The notes under the pieces were generated by a model, which saw only the letters and a program-made list of their open reading frames with translations, was not told the DNA's origin and made no database searches. A stretch of 64,000 bases of DNA. It comes from Ustilago trichophora. Taxonomy: Eukaryota; Basidiomycota; Ustilaginomycetes; Ustilaginales; Ustilaginaceae. The position numbers and the translations under genes are program-made. The stretch covers positions 1-64,000 of the forward strand of contig OOIN01000010.1 in the NCBI GenBank assembly GCA_900323505.1. Direction: 5' to 3'. This document shows positions 1 to 9,752 of the stretch, one piece after another (positions within the stretch are counted from its first letter, which is position 1; every line of letters starts with the position of its first letter).

Positions 1-1695
1 GCTCCCCAGGCTTACGACACCTACATTTAATGGTTTTCACTCCTCCATTTCACTTGTTCAATACGCCTGCATATGCACCTCACATTTTCTCTTCGGTCTC
101 TTCTTCATATTTTTTCGTTGATGCATCCGCCATCTCTTGTACTTCACACACAACCCAAAAACAACCCGGTCGAAAGACCACCCTATCTTGCGTTTCTTAA
201 TCGAAACCAATAACACATGCGAAAGCTACCATTCTCACGAAAAACCAATATGCACCAGTGATTGTCTGTGGTCGAATCGAGGAATTTGGTATGATTGAGG
301 ACACTGATGCGGCACCGTGGCGATAGCTATAACGATTGGTGATGCCATTGGTATTGCGATTGTATTTGCGGTTGTGAGCAGCCCACGCTGCGACTGTCTT
401 GCGCACATAGAGGAGAACGACGTCAAGACATTAAGCCGTTGTGAATCTTGAAACCTGCCGACCGATCCAATAGGCAATTCCGATGAGGTCTTTCGTCTTC
501 AGGTAGAACTCAGATAAGATGGTAAACAACTAAGGTCGGGTCACTTGAAAAACCGAATCGAGGGAACGCCAATCGGGACGAACTTATCGCGAAAAATCGG
601 CGATATCACTTCAAGCCGGAAGAGATCGGCAAGCCAAAGTGGAGTATTTCGCTGCTAGGCTTTCAACCCAGACTCTTTCGCGATGATGAGCGTCGCTCAA
701 CGCCCCGGACGCTTGATTGATCTGTCCAGAGAGTGTGAGTGACACACAGCAAGTCTCATTTCACGCTCGTCAAACCCAACCCGCAACCCCCGGTTAAGGA
801 CCGGATCGTGTGCCTCTCCCCCATACGAGCAAGCGAGCCCAGAATCTGACAAGTGTTACATAGAGCGGAGAATGTTCCAACAGAGCCTGCACTGTTTGGT
901 GTGGATTGTCGATCATTTGCTCCTATGTGTGACGTTATGTGATTCCGCAAAGTCCCTGTGTGATGGTTTGGGTTAGTGAGTCGCTATGTTTCCTATATAG
1001 ACCATGTATGATCTTGAAGAGACCGGGATTGATCGTCTCTTCATCTGTACCACTGTACCACTGTACCACTTGAACTGTTCGTCCTATCTTTGAGGCAGCT
1101 GTGCCTCGCCCTTCTTTTTGAAGCTTGCGCCGCGTCGCATCGGACCCAAACGCAACACCTCTCTGCATCACGTTCCAACATTGCTTCAAGAACACTGAAA
1201 CGCACCACAAGACTGCTTACAGACACTTGAGGAACCACTCAAAGTGCTTCAAAAGGAAAGCGCAATTTATGACACACGGGAGCCATTTCGGACAGTTGGA
1301 AGCCGGACGCGGGGTGACGAGTAGTGGCTCTGTGATTTTGTCGGAAAAAATCCAAGCCCAACCGACCAGCTGCAACCGGCCACTTCCGAGCGAGTCACGC
1401 CGATCCGACACCTGCGTCCTTCTCAACATTGCCAAACACAGCCGCGGTCGTACCGCATCGTCATTGTTTCACCATTCACCTTCCTCAAATTCGCAACCTT
1501 TTTCTTTCTGCTGGAATAGCACATACAAACAAGCAAGACGATAGTTCTGGTCGCAACCACTCACAGAAACAAGACAAGGTCGACGTCCGACTATCAACTC
1601 TCTCTCGCTCATCCAAACTGGCAGAACAACGTGCTATGCTCCCGTCATCACAATAGCCTCAAAACCAACCTCATAATAACGTCGATATTGTCACA
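1..1695. other. Left-end region without a supported gene
   Basis: No reading frame here looks like a real protein. The open frames are short, overlap on both strands and have biased, unstructured composition. The right part (about 1400-1695) is C/T-rich and A-rich, as expected for the promoter and leader of the carrier gene that starts at 1696. A short 8-base tandem repeat lies at 1045-1068. The end of a gene lying left of the window could be present but cannot be recognised. Confidence 0.5.
1045..1068. repeat. 8-bp tandem repeat, 3 copies
   Basis: Three perfect head-to-tail copies of CTGTACCA. The unit contains the TGTAC core that recurs in other intergenic stretches of this window. Confidence 0.85.
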
Positions 1696-3114
1696 ATGTC
1701 GAAAGCAGATTCAAACGGCCCACTGGCGGCGCTCACACGCTCCAGCCAGGCCTCAACTTCAGCATCGACACTGGAAACTTTCCTGGAATCTGCATCTGCA
1801 CTCGTTTCCCTTGCCAGCTCCTCGACGTCGCCTACTACCCACAGTGATAGGCCACCAATACTGCGTGCACGTTCCAAGAGTACCGCTGTCGCTGCTGCTT
1901 CGGTTTCAGCAGAATCACTCACCCCGACCGAGTTGGCTCGCGCTAAAGCCTTCGAGCAGGTCCATTCGCTTTCACCTTCTTCTGAAGCAAGCCTCAAGAC
2001 AAGACCGCCACCAGCATCCACCGAAAACACCTCCAGCACCACCACCAACAATGTATTCCTCATAACCTACTTTGTCGCTGGTGGTGCGGCTGGTGCAACA
2101 TCCCGAACCGTCGTCTCACCCCTCGAACGGCTCAAGATCATCATGCAAGTCCAGCCTCAATCCTCCACCAAAAGTGGTGGAAAAGCAGCCGCCAAGAATC
2201 GCGCCTACAACGGTGTCTGGGGAGGACTCGTCAAGATGTGGCAGGAGGAAGGTTTCGCCGGCTTTATGCGTGGCAATGGAATCAACTGTCTCCGCATCGC
2301 CCCCTATTCCGCGGTTCAATTTACGACGTACGAGCTTTGCAAGACTTGGTTACGCGATGAGAACACTGGCGAATTGGATGTGGTGCGGAAACTCACCGCT
2401 GGTGCCGTGGCGGGTATCGCCAGTGTGGTATCCACCTACCCTTGGATCTGGTCAGGTCCAGAATCAGCATTGCGAGCGCAAACATGTATAACGAGGCCAA
2501 ATCTTCCGCCGTTTGCCACGTCTTCTTCCGCAACGACAGCCGGGGTCAAAGAGGTATCGCAGGAGGCGCTGAGGGAGCAAATTGCCGCGAGACAAAAAGC
2601 TGTCCCTGGAATTTGGCAGATGACCACCAAGGTTTATCGTGAAGAAGGCGGGTTGCGAGGTTTGTACCGTGGATGTGTACCCACCTCTGTCGGAGTGGCA
2701 CCCTACGTCGCACTCAATTTCTACTTTTACGAAGCGGCTCGCAAGTACATTTCCCCCTTGGACGGCAGCGAACCTTCACCCTTGATGAAGCTCGCATGTG
2801 GAGCCCTCGCCGGAAGCATCTCCCAGACGCTAACTTATCCCTTGGATGTGCTACGCAGGAGAATGCAGGTGGCAGGAATGAAAGACAGCCAAGAGAAACT
2901 AGGCTACAAGGATCGAAACGCCATTAACGCCATTCAAAACATCATCAAGGCGGAAGGTGTAACAGGGCTCTATCGAGGATTGTTGCCAAACTTGCTCAAA
3001 GTGGCTCCAAGTACTAGCTTCTTGACTTATGAAGCGGTGAAAGGATTCTTGGAGGTTCATATGGATGACTTGCATCTGGGAAATGGTCATAAGGAGACTA
3101 GCAAGGCGCATTAA
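1696..3114 (+). CDS. Mitochondrial carrier (SLC25), YPR011c-like, with two compensating frameshifts
   Basis: Inner-membrane solute carrier of the SLC25 family. Overall layout and the segment PGIWQ...REEGGLRGLYRG resemble yeast Ypr011c, described as an adenosine phosphosulfate carrier; substrate is inferred only from that. Read as one frame it gives 472 residues: a Ser/Thr-rich N-terminus of about 120 residues, then three carrier repeats. Repeat 1 has PLERLK (about residues 141-146) and repeat 3 has YPLDVLRRR. Repeat 2 lacks the signature in this frame, but YP-LDLVRSR is readable in the next frame from 2442. So one base is missing near 2441, and the original frame resumes near 2490-2520, most simply by loss of two more. 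The two shifts keep the frame open and scramble only about 20 residues. Start at 1696 is the first ATG in frame. CCT6 converges from the right. Confidence 0.85.
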   Translation: MSKADSNGPLAALTRSSQASTSASTLETFLESASALVSLASSSTSPTTHSDRPPILRARSKSTAVAAASVSAESLTPTELARAKAFEQVHSLSPSSEASLKTRPPPASTENTSSTTTNNVFLITYFVAGGAAGATSRTVVSPLERLKIIMQVQPQSSTKSGGKAAAKNRAYNGVWGGLVKMWQEEGFAGFMRGNGINCLRIAPYSAVQFTTYELCKTWLRDENTGELDVVRKLTAGAVAGIASVVSTYPWIWSGPESALRAQTCITRPNLPPFATSSSATTAGVKEVSQEALREQIAARQKAVPGIWQMTTKVYREEGGLRGLYRGCVPTSVGVAPYVALNFYFYEAARKYISPLDGSEPSPLMKLACGALAGSISQTLTYPLDVLRRRMQVAGMKDSQEKLGYKDRNAINAIQNIIKAEGVTGLYRGLLPNLLKVAPSTSFLTYEAVKGFLEVHMDDLHLGNGHKETSKAH

Positions 3115-3530
3115 GAGAGTAGGGTATTACGCCAAATCACACATTCTCATACGATTAGTTGACTCCTTTTCGCATGACTTGTCATTAGATCACAATCATC
3201 TGCATTGGCTTCAAACCATATACTGCATTCGCACAACCCTTCTTTACTTTGTGTGCCTCGAGCTAGTGACAAAGCCAGTCAATGGCTCAAATCTAAGCGT
3301 GAAGAAGAGCTTTGAAGCCGATCAAAGAATGCACATTGAACGAGATGTCGGCTCAGCAGCTTCAAAGATGCGTCGCTTAGCAAAGCATCGCTTCACAAGC
3401 CGTTCAATCAACACACTGGAAAGCCAAAAGCACTGCGATTTTCTCTCGCACAGAATGCTGCATTTTAATACAAAGCCACGATACTACTTCCATTCAACTT
3501 ATCGGATCGCCTAGCTAGCTGTACATCTCT
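3115..3530. other. Convergent intergenic region, carrier / CCT6
   Basis: The 3' flanks of two convergent genes. A 149-residue open frame crosses it on the plus strand but has no protein-like features; no gene is seen. Confidence 0.5.
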
Positions 3531-5233
3531 TTAACCCATGGGACCTTCGCTCTTCAAACTGGACCTACCCGCGCGAAGAATCTCGTCGACACTGAGCAGA
3601 TTGGAAGCAATGACAGCCGAGCTGTGGAGCATGTGTCTCTTGACTCTGTAGTTGTCCCAGATGCCCTGGCTGATGATGGGTCCATAGGTTCACCCGTCTG
3701 GACGTCCAAGCCGACAACGTTGCCTTCGCTGGCTTCTTCTTGGAGCGCCACGATGCAGTCCTGGACGTCAAAGCCAGAGTTGCTGGCAAGCGTCTTGGGA
3801 ATGACGAGCATGGCATCTGCAAACGCTTGAACCGAGCTTGGCACGGCCTTTGGCGGATTTCTTGACTTCGGAAGTGAGGTAGTTGGATGCCGAGATCTCG
3901 AAAGCGCCACCACCGGCAATGAGGGTGGTGTCCTCGATGGCGTTCTTGACGGAACGAAGACCGTCACGAACGGCGTCCTGAATCTGAGACATGGTGTGGG
4001 CGTTGGGGCCCTTGATGAGGATGGTGACCGACTTGGGATCCTTGCACTCTTCAACAAAGGTGTATTTTTCCTCACCGAGGGTGTGCTCGTAGACGAGACC
4101 GGCGTAACCGAGCACATCGGGGCTGAGGTCGTCGACCGAGTTCTGGGCAATACCACCACAGCACAACTGCAAACGCTCCATGTTCCTCCTCTTGGCCCTT
4201 CGTAGTGCGAGGATGCCGTTCTTGGCAAGAATGTCGAGCGACATGGGGTCGATACCCTTCTGGTTGAAAATGACAAAGTTCTTCTTCTTCTCGTTGCTGC
4301 CTTCGGTGGGGGCATCGCACACTGCCTGCTTGAGCTCGACAATCTTCTTGAGCTTGGCGTCGACGAAGCGACGCTCGGATTCGACGAGCTTCTCGCGCTG
4401 TTCGGCTGACGAGTAGAAGAAGCCCGAATTGACCTCGGTCTTCTCGTACTCGAGAGAGACGTTGAGGGTAAGCACGTAGGCGTTTTCGAGACGCTTGGGC
4501 ATGTCGGCGTGACGAGCACGTGGTCGAGAACAAGACCGCGGACGAGCTGAGTGTCGGTCTCGGTCTTGTGCTGCATCTTCATAATTTCAACCATGTGCAG
4601 GTCGATGGGATCCTTGATATTCCACTCGGAAACACTCTCGCTGCTGCCATCGGCAGTCGGTGCAGGCGCCTCAATGGTGGAGGTGGTGGCGGGCTTGATG
4701 GCGAGGACGGCATCGACAATATCGGCGGCGAGCTGCGTAGCGAGCTTGGGGTGGAGCTTGGTAGAGAGCGAGGTGGTGGCGACCTTGACAAGGGTGGCGC
4801 GATCCATCTCGGGGCTCTTCTTGAACTGCTCGAGGAATTTGAGGGCACCAGTCTTGGCAACGTCGAAACCTTCGCTGATGACACGAGGGTGGACACCTTC
4901 CTGAATGTATCGCTCGGCCTGCTTGAGGAGCTCACCGACGAGCAGGACGACGGAGGTGGTACCGTCACCGCACTGCTCATCCTGTGCGACGGCAGTTCGG
5001 GCGATCATGGCTGCGGTGGGGTTCTGAATCTGCATTTCGGTGAGAAGGACCTTGCCGTCCTTGGTCATTTTGAGGTTGCCGGAACCGTCGACGAGCATCT
5101 TGATGGTACCACGAGGGCCGAGGTTGGAACGGACGACCTGTGCGAGACCGATAGCACCGGCAGTATTGACTTGAAGAGCCTGAGTCCGACGAACGGACTC
5201 GGCTCTTGGGTTGATCAGCTCAATGGCCGACAT
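3531..5233 (-). CDS. CCT6: T-complex protein 1 subunit zeta (CCT6), three frame breaks
   Basis: Subunit of the cytosolic CCT/TRiC ring that folds actin, tubulin and other proteins with ATP. The N-terminal half reads [16 protein letters not shown] and then the group II chaperonin nucleotide motif [17 protein letters not shown]. The apical part and the GGGAFE motif lie in a second frame, and [15 protein letters not shown] returns in the first frame. The shifts are near 4519 (one G lost), 3830-3833 (two bases lost before VQAF) and 3678-3681 (one base lost in a C run). With those bases the gene would be 569 codons, slightly longer than the usual 530-550 because of an Ala/Pro/Ser insert around residue 200. 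The last exon frame runs to a TAA at 3531-3533. Start is the ATG at 5233; an upstream in-frame ATG is less likely because family members begin at MSAIEL. The gene is essential in yeast, so sequence error or a second copy is more likely than a real null. Confidence 0.9.
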
Positions 5234-5909
5234 GGTTGTATGTAGAAAAAAGCTGCTGAGTCGCAAGTGTGAGGTGATGCTAGTGTGGTGTTGGTGTTAC
5301 GACCTATGCTGAACGAATCACTCGGTGCAGATCAAAGTGTTTCCGTTTCTTGCCTCCAAACTAAAGTGATGAGAAGCGGTCGAGATGGAAAGATGGCAGT
5401 GATGGTATGGAAAGGCAGTTCCGGTCTGGAAGAAAGAAAGTGTGTGTGTGTGTGTGCGAGGTGTGCGTGCGCGATTCTTTTGGTGTTGGTCTTCGCAGTG
5501 CGCGCGGATACTCTTCTTCCTTTTTTTGGCTTGCAACTCAGTCAACTCGGCCTGTTCGTTCGAAGCGCGAGGAACCTTTTTTTTGACTTTCTTCTTGATG
5601 GCAAACTGACCCGCACGAGAATTGAGTGTCAACCACGCGGCCTCGGCACTGAGCCTCCACCACAACCCTCTCTACTGCCAGTTGCAACACCATCAATTGT
5701 ATCCAACACGCAAGCACAAACTTCACACCATCACACACGACGTAACAACCCTACACAGCCACCTCCATCGACGCAAGGCATTCATCCAACTACCTCGTTC
5801 CTCGTCCAAACAAGTACATTCATCCCCTCGCGGAAACGGTATACCAGGCTATCATCACCATAGGTCACACGGCTCCAGTCCCGCATAGCTCAACGACACT
5901 CTATCCAAG
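5234..5909. promoter_or_regulatory. Divergent promoter region, CCT6 / SFT2
   Basis: 676 bases between the divergent starts of CCT6 and SFT2. It contains a (TG)8 run at 5441-5456, T-runs near 5520 and 5577, and a C/A-rich stretch before the SFT2 ATG. No gene is seen. It probably holds both promoters and leaders. Confidence 0.5.
5441..5456. repeat. (TG)8 microsatellite
   Basis: Perfect dinucleotide run inside the CCT6/SFT2 divergent promoter region. Confidence 0.9.
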
Positions 5910-6537
5910 ATGGCCTCAACAGAATCAAATTACCGCTCCGAGCTCTCAGGCTTCCGATGGGCGCAAGGAAGAACCGACGACTCGAGACCACAAGCTCAAT
6001 CGGGTGGAGCGACGAGCTACCTCTCTAACCATCACAAACAGTATCTCTGGCTACGTACCGTTACGCTCCAACGAACGCACCAACGAAGAAGAGGCATATC
6101 TCAGCTTAAGCCGATGGGAGAGGTTCCTCGGCTTCCTGGCGTGCATTGCTGGTGCAGCGGTGTGCTTCTTTTTCAGCTTCATCTTTCTCTCGCCGCCCAT
6201 TCTTGCGCTACGACCACAAAAATTTGCACTTGCCTTCTCGCTAGGCAGCATGCTCTTCATGATCGGCTTCTCCATCCTCTCTGGGCCTTTGGCGCATCTC
6301 AAGCACATCTGCAGCAAGGAGCGTCTCCCGTTCAGCATCGCCTACTTTTCATCGCTGGCTCTCACCATCTATTTTGCTGTCGGTCCACGCAAAATGCTCC
6401 CCACCCTCATCTGCGCTATCGTACAAGTAGGCGCGCTCATGACCTACCTCGCGGCTTACTTCCCAGGTGGTACGACTACGCTCAGGTACGGTGGCAGCAT
6501 GTTGCTGCGTGGAGGAGCGTCTTTGTTACCCATCTGA
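5910..6537 (+). CDS. SFT2: SFT2-family vesicle transport protein, one frame break
   Basis: Small tetra-spanning membrane protein of the Got1/Sft2 family, which acts in endosome-to-Golgi and intra-Golgi traffic. The core is open in one frame from 6004 to the stop at 6537 and shows four hydrophobic segments, beginning FLGFLACIAGAAVCFFF and ending in YLAAYFPGG-TLRYGG. The only good start, ATG 5910 (MASTESNYRSELSGFRWA), is in another frame. The two join exactly if a GC is restored at 5961-5965, so a GC dinucleotide appears lost from a short GC run. With it the protein would be 209 residues, normal for the family. If the loss is real, initiation would have to use an internal codon and the cytosolic N-terminus would be missing. 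Confidence 0.85.
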
Positions 6538-6789
6538 TGCTAAGGACAAAAGGAGCTCAAGGACACGAACAGGAATCGGAGCAGAATCAGAGCTTAAATT
6601 CAGCAATCACATTGTCCCCTATCGTGCTCAGCAGATATGCTTTCGTGCCAAGCTGACTGTGCACAGCGCTAGAAGCGGCCAACGATACCAACACATCAAG
6701 CCACCTCGTCAAGGCTTGCCCCAATCGAGCAAAATGGCAACAGGGGGATCCGACCGCGATGAATCTGTCCTGGTCCGAATTCGCTTACA

Positions 6790-6870
6790 TCTGCCCCAAT
6801 CCGAAATGTCATGCCTTGGTCCGAGATGCCATGGCTTGGCCTGAGGTGTCGTGCCTTGACCAGAGATTGG
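6790..6870. repeat. 20-bp imperfect tandem repeat, 3-4 copies
   Basis: Three consecutive 20-base units (6811-6830, 6831-6850, 6851-6870) follow the pattern RTGSCTTGRYC-GAG-T, and a weaker copy lies at 6790-6810. The array ends 20 bases before a TATA-like element at 6891. Its position suggests a promoter-proximal array for the next gene. Confidence 0.7.
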
Positions 6871-6890
6871 ATGCTAGCGGAGTAGATTGC

Positions 6891-6898
6891 CTATAAGA
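6891..6898 (+). promoter_or_regulatory. TATA-like element of the first small secreted-protein locus
   Basis: CTATAAGA lies 89 bases before the position equivalent to the start codon of the 6980 locus. The paralog at 7908 has TATAAAAT 81 bases before its ATG, and both leaders share CCTCTCG...TCAGC. The conserved spacing supports promoter function. Confidence 0.5.
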
Positions 6899-6979
6899 CC
6901 TGCCCTCAATCTTGCGTTCTCCTCTCGTAGTCAGCATCTCTCCTATTATCCCGACTGCATTGCCTCCCTTACCGTCACA

Positions 6980-7384
6980 ATCTTCTTGAAAGCCACACAC
7001 CTTTGCTGTTCACCCTATGCGCTTCGAGCGCGATTGTTCCCCCATGATTTGACAAGCATGACGAAATGCATCGCATTGTCCAACGCGAATTTTTTTCGCG
7101 ACTGCAGTAAGCAGGACGCCCAGGATGCCTGGGACCACCGCGGTGTTGGATACATCGCCACGATTCGCGTGAGGGTGGGTCTCTCTCACAATTTCGACAG
7201 GCAAGATTACCCAACCCTTGTTGTCCGGACCCTAGGCCTCGCACCAAGCATATTGGGCTCGTTAAAGACGTCCACACCTACGATTGCTATGGAAATGGGG
7301 AAGGGAAGCGTCTTTTACCATACCAGAACATTGCCTATAGATACGACCGAACTCAGTGTCAACCATACAATTCTCCCCTGTTGA
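6980..7384 (+). pseudogene. Small secreted protein, candidate effector, copy 1 (start lost, frame broken)
   Basis: Not recognised with certainty. The reading frame is open from before 6980 to a stop at 7382-7384, about 135 codons. The position matching the start of the neighbouring paralog reads ATC instead of ATG. A signal-peptide core (LLFTLCASSAIV) is readable from 7003 in a frame one base off. The downstream part shares LTS-x3-C, DC-x5-D and R-x3-Y-[IV]-A-[ST]-I with the locus at 7908-8277, at nearly the same spacing. TATA box, leader and first codons also correspond. These facts indicate tandem paralogs about 930 bases apart. Small size, secretion signal and Cys fit a plant-colonisation effector, but function is inference. 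The breaks may be real decay or the same local sequence error that affects the neighbours. Codon use is unremarkable. Confidence 0.5.
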
Positions 7385-7826
7385 AGCCTTGCATCAACAC
7401 AAATCGCCCAAGATACCACGTACGAGAAGGCAAGAGAAATACGTACAAGTCGAGCTCGCGCAGCTTTCTTTTCCCAATCATTAGGCTCGCACACCTGACG
7501 ACGAAAGAGTCTGCCACAATGTCACTCGTTCATTCCAGCCAAACGTTGTCCTGTGGTCCGCATGTGCCGCGCATCGAGTTCATCTCAAGAGTCATTTTTG
7601 GGACAACCATCGTCTTGTTGCATGTCTGCAAGCACCAAGCGCTGAAACTCGAAGCTGTTCTCACTTGACCCTCTGGCCCACCGGCGTTGTGCTCCTCCGA
7701 GCGTGTTGCCCTATCTAAATGCTGTTGAGCCACTGACCCCACCGGGCAAATTGTTGTTCGTCCCGGCCTGTGCTCAAGCCCGACCGTTGAAGTGAACGTA
7801 TCCATATCGATGCATCTCGACTCTTG
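7385..7826. other. Spacer between the two secreted-protein loci
   Basis: 442 bases with no convincing reading frame. It probably holds the 3' flank of the first locus and the promoter of the second. Confidence 0.5.
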
Positions 7827-7834
7827 TATAAAAT
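7827..7834 (+). promoter_or_regulatory. TATA box of the second small secreted-protein locus
   Basis: TATAAAAT lies 81 bases upstream of the ATG at 7908, separated by a C/T-rich leader. The paralogous upstream locus has the same arrangement. Confidence 0.6.
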
Positions 7835-7907
7835 GTCATCCTCTTCGCCTCTCGCCCTTAATCAGCTTCCATACACTCTTGCATCGACTTCTGCTCCTCT
7901 GGACAAG

Positions 7908-8277
7908 ATGATGTTCTATAAGCTGGCTTCCTGCTCTTCCTTCTCTGCGCTGTCAATGTGCTTGCCGAAAAAGGCTCTTGACAAGCGTCATACCATGCAC
8001 ACCTCACTCGACGAAGCGAGCTCAGGACTGCATTCAAGACAGGACCGAAGACATCTTCAACAAGCGTCCTAAGAACTATGTAGCGTCTATTTGCGCTGAT
8101 CAAGAAAGACTTGGCTGGGTTCTCAGCAACCCTGCTGACCAGAGGGACACGCTCTGGCTACAGGATTTTGATTGTCACTATAAAAAATTCGGTCTCGTCT
8201 CGTGGACGCACACAATCTCGTGTGTCCACCTCGGCGTGCCAAACACCTTTTTCAGCCCTTGGCAGTCTTGGAATTAG
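7908..8277 (+). pseudogene. Small secreted protein, candidate effector, copy 2 (frame broken)
   Basis: Begins with two ATGs (MMFYKLAS) and continues, one base out of frame, into a textbook signal-peptide core LLFLLCAVNVLA at 7934-7969. The mature part reads from 7978 in a third frame to a TAG at 8275-8277. It contains four Cys in the order DC, IC, DC, SC and the motif Y-V-A-S-I-C followed by GWVL. Two single-base losses would account for all the breaks: 370 bases plus two is 124 codons. This gives a secreted protein of about 123 residues, typical for smut effectors. Cys/Tyr spacing is faintly reminiscent of Mig1-type proteins, but I cannot verify that. Paralog of the 6980-7384 locus. Either a decayed gene or an intact gene with sequence errors. 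Confidence 0.55.
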
Positions 8278-8754
8278 TGTTACAGACTCGAATTTTGGGG
8301 CTCGATTTGATGGAGCACCTGTACCCAGGACTGACCATTTTCTTTGGACAGAGATCGTCTGTAACAAATGAAGCCTCGTACCACCTCCCCCGTTTGTAGC
8401 GGACAGGCGCTCAAAGGCATGCATATATTGGTCAGAAACCAATGAACTGCGTAGACTTATTCAAGCTCTTCTTCACAGTAGACAAGAGGCCTGCCAAGCC
8501 TGCACACTTGACCCACCTAGTACCATCCATCATTCCGAATCATTTTAGTCCTGTCTTCACACATTCTTTTTTCAAGTGAAGTCAATACCACCCTTGGCAA
8601 TTGCAATGATATGAGGCGAACGTCACCCCAGCATGCTAGAGCGATAGGTTTGACCTGGTTTAAACTGCCTCCGCATACCAAACGTGAAAGGGCTGATCGA
8701 AGAAGCGAGCAACACAACGTGCTGTGGAACAGAAAAAGTGATACTCGCACTTGG
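8278..8754. other. Gene-free spacer
   Basis: No supported coding region. Short open frames on both strands overlap each other and lack protein-like composition. Confidence 0.5.
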
Positions 8755-8974
8755 ATGTCGTGTCACGATAGCTTCCACTCTGCTCTTTGCTTTGTACGTG
8801 GAAGCTACGGTTACAGCGTTTACAACGACAGCAAAGAGGGAGGACAAATTGCTCGAGGAGCAGGAGCGCAAATGCCCTACCAAAGCACTCTGGGTCTTTG
8901 ATTCGGAAAGCAAAGTTGACTGCGTCTTACTTGGCCGCTCCAACTCGTTCTCATGTTGGGATGTTGACGTTTGA
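8755..8974 (+). pseudogene. Possible third small secreted-protein remnant
   Basis: Not recognised. An ATG at 8755 is followed, one frame away, by a hydrophobic stretch TIASTLLFALYVEATVTA that resembles a signal peptide. A short hydrophilic tail with three Cys then runs to a TGA at 8972-8974. The LLF-x-L core and the tail pattern LW-x2-D...DC...SC recall the locus at 7908, though similarity is weak. The signal-like stretch has no in-frame ATG close to it. A chance frame in intergenic DNA is a real alternative. Confidence 0.25.
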
Positions 8975-9413
8975 GAGGACAGCTTGGTGATCAAGAGAGA
9001 TCCATAGCACTGTGGGATTGAGAAACTTTGGCACGCCCCATAAACTTTGGGGGTTGACTTCGATAGAACCTGGCCTAGCCGCCTCAGGCTACGGCACGAA
9101 GCAGGCACTTTACACGTAGCCACCAAACCCATACCTACCTTGACTTGGCACAGTCTTTCTTTGTTGATTTGATCTGATCCGAAATAGTCACATTGATGTT
9201 TGGCGAGCGTCGCTAGAGCGTGCCAGAGCAAGAGATGTGACTTCGTACAGTGCCCCCCACGCGCATCAAAAGGTGGGGTAGAGAAGTAGACATGCGCACA
9301 GAGAAAGGGGAGATGCCAAGCGAGTTCAGGGTGCAGTACAGGGTTTTCGCTCGAAGGCAGCGAAATGGATTTGACCGGTCTTGCTCGAAGACGCGGGTGG
9401 CTCCATCTCCATT

Positions 9414-9440
9414 ACAGTACAGTACAGTACAGTACACAGT
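9414..9440. repeat. (ACAGT)4 pentanucleotide array
   Basis: Four perfect ACAGT units followed by ACACAGT. Confidence 0.85.
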
Positions 9441-9635
9441 GGGAAGGGCAACATCGGGATCGATTAGGAGCCTGTCAGTGCGTAGCTTGACACGGCATGA
9501 TCTGGCGCGCTTTCCATTTGCCGACATGAAGCGAGCAAGCCTCTCGTCCAAGTAACGTCCTTTTTGATCGATCAAGGTGCTTCCCCATATTCCGCTATAA
9601 TTGAGAAACCGCTTCAGACTCTTCCGAGGTCGTTG

Positions 9636-9752
9636 ATGCGTCTCACGAAGTCAGGCTATATCGTCTTGACAGCCACTGCTGCAGTCTGCACAGCACGCTG
9701 CACTGTCAAAAAAGCGGGCTTTGAGCTTCCTCCTTTCCAGAATTGCGCTTGA
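9636..9752 (+). CDS. Mini open frame with signal-like N-terminus, doubtful
   Basis: 38 codons from an ATG at 9636 to a TGA at 9750-9752. The N-terminus MRLTKSGYIVLTATAAVCTA looks like a secretion signal and is followed by a short tail with two Cys. It could be the start of another broken secreted-protein gene or pure chance. No homolog is recognised and no downstream continuation was found. Confidence 0.15.
   Translation: MRLTKSGYIVLTATAAVCTARCTVKKAGFELPPFQNCA

Noticed and set aside
1125..1544. 139-codon open frame on the plus strand
   Set aside because: No motif, unstructured composition and overlapping open frames on the other strand; it lies in the carrier promoter.
8623..9231. 202-codon open frame on the minus strand
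   Set aside because: It overlaps the possible third secreted-protein remnant on the plus strand, has no recognisable domain and Ser/Arg-rich random-like composition.
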